Source of the DNA: Pyropia haitanensis
Taxonomy: Eukaryota > Rhodophyta > Bangiophyceae > Bangiales > Bangiaceae
Length of the DNA: 64,000 nucleotides
NCBI GenBank assembly: GCA_008729055.1
Contig: SDUX01000003.1
Span: 558,001 to 622,000, forward strand
Direction: 5' to 3'
Position 1 is the first letter of the stretch. Every line of letters starts with the position of its first letter. The translations under genes were made by a program, and so were the position numbers. The notes below the pieces were generated by a model. The model had not been told where the DNA came from and did no database searches. It saw only the letters and a list, made by a program, of their open reading frames with translations. Positions 56,367 to 64,000 of this stretch are shown here, in pieces.

Positions 56367-58879
56367 ATGCCGCCCGTTCCTCTCCCTCCCTCTTCCCCCG
56401 GCTCCGCTACGGCGCCGCCGCCGCCACCGCTGCCGCTGCGGCGGCCTCGGCGATGGCCAACCCTCCCCCGTACCGCCGCGGCCACGGTGGCCGCCGCGGC
56501 GGCCGTGACGGCCGCCGCGACCGCCGCGGTGCTGGCCGGCTTGACGCCCGTGCCAGCGGCCAGCGCGGCGGCAGCGGCGGTGGCGGCCGCCGCCACTGGG
56601 CCAACCGCTGGGGCACCTTCCACGACGACAAAGACCCCCACCACCACCACCACCACCACCACCACCATCACTAGCCGCCCCTTCCGCCCGCCCCCCCCCA
56701 CTCCCCCCCACCACTCCTCCTCCGAGGATGGGGACTGTGACGCGGCGGTGACCGCGTCGGCGGCAACTGGCCCCCTGCCCGCCGCGGTGCGGGCGCTGGT
56801 GTCCCAGTCGACCTACTTTTCCATCTTCAAGGTCAACCTCGAGCGGCCGTGCCCCTACTGGCCCGACGACAGCATGTGCGCGGTGCGGGACTGCTCCGTG
56901 TGCGCCTGCGCGCCCGACGAGGTACCGCCGCTGTGGCGCGCCGCCGACGCGCTGCGCGCGAGGAGCCGCGCGGCGCGGCTGCTAACGCCGGGGGGGGGCG
57001 GTGGGGGCGGCGGCATCTCCCCGGCAAGTGCGGCCGCCCCGCCCGCGGGTGCCGCCCCACGCCCGGCCGCCGGCGGCGAGGCCACCAACACGGACGGCGG
57101 CGCAACGGTGGTGGCCACCGGTGCGGAGGTCGGCGGGGCGGCGGCCTCCGGGACGACCGCCGCGGACGTTCCCAGTGGCGGCGGCGGTGCGCTCACCGCC
57201 GCGGCGGTGGGGGCCGACGCAGCGGCCGGCGGCGCGGCGGCCGCCGCCTCTGCCGCCTCTGCCGCCGCGGCTGCCGCCGCGGCCGCCGCTGCGGCTGCGG
57301 TACCCCCGGGGCTGCTGTCTGGCGGCACGGCGCCCGCCGCGGCGGTGGCGTGCGACGCGGGCGGCCGTGGCGACGCGCTCAACGATGTGGACCGGCGGGT
57401 GGCGGCGGGTGCGGACGCGGGCGGGTGGGAGGCGGGCGGCGCGTCGGCGGCGGACGCGTGGACGGTGGTGGAGGACGACGCGGACATGACGTACGTGGAC
57501 TTGCGCGCGAATGTGGAGCGGTTCACGGGCTACGCGGGCGCCTCCGCGGCGCGCGTGTGGCGGGTCATTTACGAGGAGAACTGCTTCCGGTACGGGCGGC
57601 GGGCGGGGGGGGGGAGGGTTCCTCGCCGGCGGCGGGGCTGGCCGGCCTGGGGCTGGGGCCCCCAGGGGGGATGGCGGCGGCGGCGGCGGCGGGTGCCGCC
57701 CCCCCTCCCCCCCGCGACGCCGGCGGTTCTGATGGCGCGGGCGGAGACGCGGCGGCGGCGGCGCCGTCGAGTACGATGGTCACGGGCGCCGCCGCCGCCG
57801 CCGCATCCGAGTGCAAAGAGGAGCGCGTCTTTTTCCGCCTCCTGTCCGGCATCCACACATCCATCAACATGCACATCGCGGCGGAGTACCTGTTCCCCTC
57901 GGGGTGGGGCCCCAACCTGGAGCTGTACAAGGCGCGCGTGGCGGCCTTCCCCGACCGCATCAGCAACCTTTACTTTACGCTCGCGGTCGTGCTGCGGGCG
58001 GTGGCCAAGGCGGCGCCGGCGCTCCAGCCGGGCGTCACCCACTACACCACTGGCAACGCCACGTCTGACGCGCAGACCGAGGCGCTCGTGGCGGCCGTCC
58101 TCGGTGCGCACCCGCTGCTCGCGCCGGGCTGCGCGACGCGCACGTTTAACGAGAGCGACATGTTCCTGGGCGGCCCCGCTGGCGGTGGCGGTGGCGCCGC
58201 CGCGTTGGCGGCCGCCGCCGAGGCGGGCGGCGTGCCCGCCACGCTCGCTGCGTCGCTGTCGGCCGAGGCGCGCACCGAGTTCCGCGACGCCTTCCGCAAC
58301 GTGTCGACGATCATGGACTGCGTTGGGTGCGAAAAGTGCCGGCTGTGGGGGAAGCTCCAGTTCCTCGGCCTCGGCACCGCCCTCCGCATCCTCTTTTCCG
58401 CGCCCGACGGCGACGGCGGCGGGGCGACGGGGCTGGCGCTGCAGCGCAATGAGATCATCGCGCTGTTCAACCTCCTCCACAAGCTCCTCTCGTCGGTCGA
58501 GGCGATGGCCCGGATGGACGCGGCGGTCGCGGCGGAGGCGGCGGCCGCCGCGGCCGTCGCGCGGTGGCGGGCGGTGGCGGGGTGGCTGGGGGGGGGGGCG
58601 CTTGTCGCCGCCGCCGCCGCCGCGGTCGCGCTGCGGCAGCGGCGGCGGCGGCGGCAGCCACCGGCCGCGGCGGTGCCGCCGGCCCAGGGGGACGCCGGCA
58701 GCTGCCGGGTCACCACTGCGGCCGTCCGCCCACAAGCGCAGTGCGCACCGGGGGGTGCGGGGGATGGGGACCAGCCGGGGGAAGGCGCTACAGAGCCAGT
58801 GGTGGTGCGCTCACGGGTGGCCACGGCGGCGCCGGCGGTCGCTGGCGGCGGCGTCCGCCGCCGCCGGGGAGACAAGTAA
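56367..58879 (+). CDS. ERO1: ERO1, ER thiol oxidase
   Basis: A FAD enzyme of the ER lumen that reoxidises protein disulfide isomerase using O2. An N-terminal hydrophobic Ala-rich segment (residues about 40-65) serves as signal anchor. A Thr-rich linker follows, then [20 protein letters not shown] and RDCSVCAC (Cys162, 171, 176, 179, 181, including the shuttle pair). A 190-residue Ala/Gly insertion precedes [20 protein letters not shown] and [12 protein letters not shown]. After that come [20 protein letters not shown] (FAD contacts) and the active-site CVGCEKC (about 652-658). A C-terminal helix and basic tail ([20 protein letters not shown]) may be a second membrane anchor. At 57605-57614, a 10-base G run, the first half meets the second half one frame off. 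Homology on both sides shows it is one gene with one base missing. Start: the ATG nearest the signal segment. Confidence 0.92.
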
Positions 58880-59578
58880 GCAAGACATACGGCAAGCAAG
58901 AGCAGCGAGTGGCGGGCTGGGGGGGTAGGCGGCGGGTGGGTGACTTCAAAACAATGGCAACTCGTGGACACACACACACGCGAACTCCACCCTGTTATCT
59001 TCACTTGGACGCAGGTGCGCTTCCTCCCGTGCACGCGCCCTCCCTCCATGGGCCCGGCGATATGCCAGCGTGCACCGCGCCGGCGCACCGCCACGGCGAG
59101 AGGGGCGAGCTGGCACCGCGCCCCCTTGCGGCGGCCAGGCGCGCCTATCGCGGCCGTGTCAGCCACACCTGCACCGCCCGCCAACGGGGCAGCTTCGCTA
59201 CGGCGCCGCATGTGGCGGTGGCGCAGGGACGCGGCACGAACGCCGGGTGCCTGCGCAGAGGCGGGTGGGTAGGAACTGCCCACCACCGCTGCCTCCATCC
59301 ACACGGGGTGCATCGCCAGCCGACGGCTCGCTCCCTGCACCCAGCTCTGTGCCACTGCCAGCGGGCGGCCGAGCCCCCACCGACTAGTCCAGCAGTCGCT
59401 CCGCGGTCGGTGGGGGGGGTGGCCCCGCGGCCACGCTGCCACCCAAGCGACGCTGTCGGCAGCGGCGGCGGTGGACTGCGCAGGCGATACGACCCGATTG
59501 CCATACCTTCGGCTCCACCTGAGACTGGGAAAAAAGGGGGGGGGGGGAGGAGTGCCCGGGGAACGGAGGAGAGCGACC
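58880..59578. other. convergent intergenic region
   Basis: Between the stops of ERO1 (+) and SNU23 (-). G runs at 58920 and 59536. No gene. Confidence 0.55.
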
Positions 59579-60384
59579 TCACGGCCCAGCCGGGGCGTCA
59601 CCGTCCGCCGCCGTCGCCGACGCCGCGCCGGCCGGCACCACCCACTCCCCCGCGTCCTCCCAGTTACCATCCGAGTCGTCGCTGTCCGCCGCCTCCCCCC
59701 TCCTTTCCTCTTCGGCAGCCGCCGCCGCTGCCTCCGCCGCCCGCGCCGCCCGGCGGCGGTCGCCCGCCGCGGCACGCTTGGCCCCCCGGCGTTCCCGCTC
59801 GGCCGCCTCGGCCCGCGCGACGCGGTTGGCCCACCCCTCCGCCACGGCGTCCTCCCCCCCCCAGCCGCCGCGGCCGCCGCCGCGGCGGCCGCCGCCGCCC
59901 GCCGCCGCCGCAAGCCCGCAATAGCGTCGTCAAACGCGGCGGCCACGTCGGCCGCGTCGGACCGCCGCACGCGCATCGACACGCCGAGCGTGCGCTGGTG
60001 GCGGCGGCTGTTGAGGTGTGCGAGGAAGACGCGGCTGTCCTTGACGAGCACCCCACACGGGCGGCACGCAAAGCCGGGACCCGCCCCGCCGCCGCCGACG
60101 CCGCTGGCGCCGCCGCTGCCCGTCACGAGCTCGTCCGCGCCGACGCGGTCGGCAATCGCCGCGGCGAGGCGCGCCGCGTCCGCGCGCGGGGTGAGCCACG
60201 CGCGGGTGGGCGCGCCTGGCGTGTCGTCGGTGGGCTGTCGGCGGGGGGGGCGGGGGGGGGGGGCGGCCGCCGCCGCCGCGCGCTCGGCTGCGCGGCGCGC
60301 AAAGGCGGCCTTGTCCCACGTCTTGCGCACCGCATCGTTGGGAGCCGAGGGGGGGCGGGGGGGGGGGGAGGGAGGAGGGGGCAT
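59579..60384 (-). CDS. SNU23: SNU23/ZMAT2, U4/U6.U5 tri-snRNP zinc-finger protein
   Basis: A spliceosomal protein of the B complex. From MPPPPSPPPRPPSAPNDAVR it has the family opening RKTWDKAAFARRAAER (residues 20-35). A linker is followed by the matrin-type U1-like finger FACRPCGVLVKDSRVFLAHL, NSRRHQ (Cys107, Cys110, His123, His129) and RTLGVSMRVRRSD. This closely follows human ZMAT2 (CNVCDCVVKDS, HQRNLGMSMRVERS). After an Ala-rich stretch the frame meets a 9-base C run (59854-59862). The neighbouring frame continues AEGWANRVARAEAAERERRG and ends DSDDSDGNWEDAGEWVVPAG, the Lys/Arg/Glu helix and acidic tail expected of the family. One extra base joins them. It is divergent from the proteasome gene, with a 465-base shared promoter region. 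Confidence 0.88.
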
Positions 60385-60849
60385 GGTAGCTGTGGAGAAG
60401 GGGGGGAAACAAGTGGAAGACGCGTTCCGGGTTGGGGGACGACAGGGGCGGAGAAAGGACGCCCGTGTCGGCCGTGCGGGACAGCGTGGCTCGCCGTCGA
60501 CTGGACGAGAAGCGCGGTCTTGGCGATGTCGGTAACAACGGCCACGTGTATGCGCTTGTAGCAGTTGAGTATTGCAAAGGGGGGGCTACTTAAAACCAGC
60601 AGGACAGCAGGACACGACTTCATTGCATCGACGGCAACTCTTTGGGGAGTCCCACTCATGCCACTACCGCTGCCGGAATGACTGGCAGTGCTGCTGTCCT
60701 GTCTGGCAGGGGGGCGGGCAGCATCGCGGCAATCAAACCCTACAGCCGGCATCTTCAGCTGCGTCATCGTCTGGTGGCGGCCAAGGTCGTGTTGCTTGTC
60801 CACCTCTGCTGTCGTTGCGGCGGGACCGTGTTGGCGCTACGTCGCCAGG
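60385..60849. promoter_or_regulatory. divergent promoter region, SNU23 / proteasome beta-2
   Basis: Only 465 bases separate the two start codons, so both promoters must lie here. 60575-60830 is of lower GC. No canonical TATA box seen. Confidence 0.5.
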
Positions 60850-62280
60850 ATGTTGTCGTCCAAGGAGCGGGGTGGCTTTTCCTTTGACAATGTCCTCCGC
60901 AACAACCACCTGGAGGCCCAGTACGTTTTGGTCCTAGTGGGGGGTGGATCGCGGGGGTGCCGTTGGTGCGGCGCTGGCGCGTGCGGTTTGGTGCGCTGTT
61001 TCTGGTTTTTGGCGGTTGCTGGGTGGGCGGCTGCTTATTTGCCCGCCATCCTTGTGAGTTGTCTGTGATCCTCGTGATGGCCGCCACTGACCACCACCTG
61101 TGGCTCTGACTGCCCGCCTCCCCTCTGGTGACTGCACTTGCTTTCCTGCTTGTTTGCGACGTGCTGCCCCCCATGTGCTGCTGTGTGGGTGTCTCTGCCA
61201 CCACAGGGGGTACACCATGCCCAAGCCTGTAAAGACGGGGACCACCATTGCGGGCGTGGTGTTTGCGGATGGCGTCGTCTTGGGCGCTGACACTCGGTAC
61301 GTGGGGTCCTCAGCCGCGCATCGGATGCGCGCTCTACGTGGGGGCTCTAGCGGGGAACTACGCGCTTGGGGTCGAAGCGTGGCGCGGACACTGCGATACA
61401 TCGTGGGCCGACCAGCGCCACCACCAGTGTCCCCTTTCGAGTCTGCGGGTGTGTTCTGCTGCCGGTATCGCCCCTGTGCCGAGCGGCGCACTCATGTGGA
61501 CGACGTGTGGTTTTGTGTTTGGGTTTTTTTGCTCTGCTGCTGTGCTGTGCTGCTCTTCGCTCCTTGGGATTGCGCAGGGCGACGTCTGGCTCCACTGTCT
61601 TTGAGAAGTTTTGCGAGAAGATCCACTACATTGCGCCCAACATCTACTGCTGCGGTGCGGGCACCTCAGCCGACACGGAGAGCTCCACCGGCCTCATCTC
61701 GTCCCAGCTGGAGCTGCACCGGTTAGCGACAGGCCGCGAGTCGCGCGTCGCGACGAGCCTGACGATGCTCAAGCGGATGCTCTTCCGGTACCAGGGCCAC
61801 GTGTCGGCCGCGCTGGTGCTGGGCGGCGTCGACCTGCACGGCCCCCACCTGTACACGGTGTACCCGCACGGCTCGACGGACCGGCTGCCGTACGTGACGA
61901 TGGGGTCGGGCTCGCTCGCCGCGATGGCGGTGTTTGAAACGGGCTACAAGGACGACCTGTCGCTGGAGGATGCCAAGAACCTGGTATACCGCGGCATCTC
62001 GGCGGGTATCTACAACGACCTCGGCTCGGGGGGCAACGTGGACCTGTGCATCATCAAGCGCGGCTCGACCGAGTACCTCCGTGGCTTTGCGACGGAGAAC
62101 GCGCGCAAGTACCGCCGGCCTGCCGGCTACGCCTTCCCGCCGGGCACGACGGCGGTGCTGTCGAGCAAGTTCACGCGGCCGCTCAAGGAAATCGCGGTGG
62201 TGGAAGAGGCGGGCGTGGCCGAGGCGGCGGTCGACGGATCTGCCACTCCCGCCGCGGGAGAAATGGACACCACCACCTGA
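60850..62280 (+). CDS. PSMB7: 20S proteasome catalytic subunit beta-2, 3 exons (60850-60920, 61207-61296, 61578-62280)
   Basis: The trypsin-like catalytic subunit of the 20S core. 287 residues with a 35-residue propeptide ending KPVKTG. The N-terminal threonine nucleophile of the mature chain is Thr36 ([19 protein letters not shown]), with Asp17 and Lys33 (mature numbering) in GADTR and CEKIHYIAP. Other family blocks are [70 protein letters not shown] and [17 protein letters not shown]. Both introns begin GTACGT and end ACCACAG and GCGCAG, and both are phase 2. The length equals animal PSMB7 and yeast Pup1 within a few residues. The long beta-2 C-terminal arm ([15 protein letters not shown]) is present. 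No frame break. Confidence 0.96.
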
Positions 62281-63131
62281 GCGTATATTTCTGCGTGAGG
62301 GTCTCGTCCACCGCTTTCTTTGTTGTTTGGTTTTGTATCGTGTTGGCTGTTGTTTTGTAAATCCGTGGCGGCCTTGCCTACAATCGGGTTGGTTTTTGGA
62401 TGCACGCGACGGGTGTCAGGAAGCAACCAGCTGTTTGCGGGTACGTATCAGTCGACGACCACGTCATGACCAAGTCATGATGCAACGCTCGCAGGAACGG
62501 CTGGCATACGACACAGTGGTGTGGTTGCGCGTCGATCCGTTTGGTGGCTCTCGTGCCGGCGGTGTTATGTGCTCCATGCCGACGCCTCTGTAGCCGAGTT
62601 TCCCACACCAAGACCCCAGGTGGAACACTGCACAGTACGACACGCACGATGGACGTCCGGGGAGCCACCAGCGAGAACATGACCAAAATTTAATGCACAA
62701 CAGCACACGCAATACAAGCGAGCAGCGGCAATGGCCACGCACGCGCGGCCCCACACAATCCAACCAGCCGAGGGGGCGTCCCGGGAACCAAGCAGACAGC
62801 GGTCGCAGGTGGTGGCAGCTGGCAAAACATTCACTCCCCACAGCCAGGGTGTGCTCATTGATTGCGTCATGCGTCACCCCACACGGTGGCACAGCCGGGC
62901 GGGAGGCACCGAGAGCACAGCGGTCAACGACGGCCCCAAAAGACGGCGTACCGCAGCAAGGTGCACCAGTGCTTCACCCCACTCACTTCGGGTGGCGGTA
63001 CAGTAGCAGACCCGTCTGCCCATTCAACACCACGAGTCTGCCCGCACCCGGGGACGGAGCGCGACCGCCCCAGACGTGCCGCTACCGCCAGTCCACTCAT
63101 GGCCGCCGTCGGACAAGCGCAGCTGGGGGCC
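62281..63131. other. convergent intergenic region
   Basis: Between the stops of the beta-2 gene (+) and the repeat protein gene (-). T/G-rich after the beta-2 stop. A CGTCATGACCAAGTCATGA near-repeat lies at about 62462-62480. No gene. Confidence 0.55.
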
Positions 63132-63669
63132 CTACTCCAGGCGCTTCAGCAGCGTCTCCTGCGTCTTCTCCGCGGCAGACTGGGTGTTCTCCGACTCTGA
63201 GAGCGTCAGCAGCGCAGACGCCCAGGCGCAGTACTTGAACTCGGCCAGCTTGCGGACCGTATCCACGTGGTGGATGCCGAGCGCCTCGGCAGCGCTCTCG
63301 CCAACGCCCTGCAGCGCCGTCACAGGCGCGTCAAGGATCTCCTTCAGGCTCTTTGCCTCGTACGCCTCCACCACCGCCTCGTCAATGTTGAGGATGCACG
63401 GCGATGTGCGGGCGCCTTCCTCCTCCACTTCCGCCAGCGTCGCAATGGCCAGCGCCTTCTTGTACAGCGGCCACTCGCCCAGGTCGCGGATGGTCTTCAC
63501 ATTCAGCTCAGTGAACATGGTCGTGGCGCGCTCGCCCAGGCCGTTGAGCGCCGCCACCGGGCGGTCTACGATAGTGTGCAGATTCTCCTTGCGCACGCCA
63601 GCATCGAGGGCGCCATTCACGTTCATCGTGTACGTCGGAAGCTCCGTCAAAGCAGGGGGAGCCTCATCA
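63132..63669 (-). CDS. tandem helix-hairpin-helix-like repeat protein, 3' exon (5' exon not found)
   Basis: Function not recognised. After an acceptor TTCATGCAG at 63670 the exon reads DEAPPALTELPTYTMNVNGA, then two copies of a unit of about 70 residues. The first has LHTIVDRPVAALNGLGERAT, VKTIRDLGEW and ALAIATLAEVE. The second has LKEILDAPVTALQGVGESAA, VDTVRKLAEF and ASALLTLSESE. The pattern D-x-PV-x-AL-x-G-(L/V)-GE followed by a second helix is that of helix-hairpin-helix units. Such paired units occur in plastid-type proteins of red-lineage algae, as I recall, but I cannot name one. The frame stays open to 63875 without looking coding beyond 63669, so a first exon with start and targeting peptide should lie beyond, possibly outside the window. 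Confidence 0.7.
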
Positions 63670-64000
63670 CTGCATGAACAACGGCGGCGCAGCAGCCAAG
63701 ACGTGAGGCAACGCCAAACAGCATCGAAGGCACCGCAGGGTGAGCGCGTGAGCGACCACAATGGGAGGACCATGAAGAGCTCATACACGTCAGTTTCCAT
63801 CACAACACGAAAGCGGCAACGAAGACGCAGACAACACGCACGCCCCACCGCCGAGCAGCAGCTACGATGGTGCACTTAAGTGATCACCGAGCAACAACAG
63901 TCAACCACGACCGAGGCACCATTGGCAGCGCCGACACCTCACGCGGAACAGACCAACGCACACACGCTCCCGCCGGGCAAGCCGCCCGCTGCCGACCCAA
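63670..64000. other. probable intron and 5' region of the repeat protein gene
   Basis: Upstream (minus strand) of the acceptor at 63670. No start codon with an in-phase donor could be settled on; GTGAGG on the minus strand near 63938-63943 is one candidate donor. Confidence 0.35.

Noticed and set aside
58042..60384. A single 780-residue SNU23 frame running through to the ERO1 3' end
   Set aside because: The family is short, and the acidic tail with stop is found in the neighbouring frame after the C run; the long extension is antisense to ERO1.
1..64000. CRISPR arrays, bacterial operons, Shine-Dalgarno sites, rRNA genes
   Set aside because: The genes are spliced eukaryotic genes on alternating strands; no regularly spaced direct repeats with unique spacers and no rRNA sequence were seen.

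Overview
This is a 64 kb piece of a very GC-rich nuclear genome of a photosynthetic eukaryote. The evidence is a set of unmistakable eukaryotic genes (RAD23, proteasome subunit beta-2, UCH37-type hydrolase, ERO1, SNU23/ZMAT2), spliceosomal introns of about 240-480 bases, plastid-type N-terminal extensions and a plastid ribosomal protein (cL38/PSRP6). The composition, with many (GCC)n tracts and poly-G/poly-C runs up to 27 bases, and the low intron number fit a bangiophyte red alga (Porphyra/Pyropia type). That assignment is inference. Because of the base composition, open frames of 100-1000 codons occur everywhere on both strands; most are meaningless and were not annotated.

Layout. 1-2.2 kb: right part of a PIF/Harbinger DNA transposon (transposase C-terminus plus a convergent Myb/SANT-like protein). 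3.0-3.6 kb: a 599-bp element with 31-bp inverted termini, with a truncated relative at 22.4-22.7 kb. 3.9-5.0 kb: a two-exon gene of unknown function. 7.4-9.2 kb: RAD23 (+), tail to tail with a plastid-targeted SAM methyltransferase (-, 9.9-11.6 kb). 13.7 kb: a hypothetical gene. 15.3-16.0 kb: a second inverted-repeat element. 16.7-19.2 kb: an SCP/FCP1-type phosphatase. 22.1-22.7 kb: a tyrosine-recombinase relic abutting the repeat. 24.0-27.6 and 33.0-36.7 kb: two paralogous C2H2 zinc-finger proteins on the minus strand that share an unfamiliar N-terminal region. 37-41 kb: extreme G-run desert. 41.6-45.8 kb: a small membrane protein, a bacterial-type cystathionine beta-lyase and CutA. 48.4-51.8 kb: three small membrane-protein genes. 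52.7-64 kb: gene-dense end with cL38, UCH37-like, ERO1, SNU23, proteasome beta-2 and a tandem-repeat HhH-like protein on alternating strands.

Three genes belong to the ubiquitin-proteasome system (RAD23 shuttle, UCH37-like protein, catalytic beta-2). The UCH37-like protein lacks the catalytic cysteine although the rest of the family signature is intact. ERO1 (ER disulfide formation) and SNU23 (splicing) lie between UCH37 and beta-2. The methyltransferase, MetC, CutA and cL38 carry N-terminal extensions that suggest plastid or secretory targeting.

A recurring feature matters for any reader of this sequence. In at least six genes (phosphatase, MetC, CutA, the 49.5 kb membrane protein, ERO1, SNU23) the reading frame breaks exactly at a poly-G/poly-C run, and every break would be repaired by one extra base. 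Under-called homopolymers are the simplest explanation, so these genes should not be read as pseudogenes.
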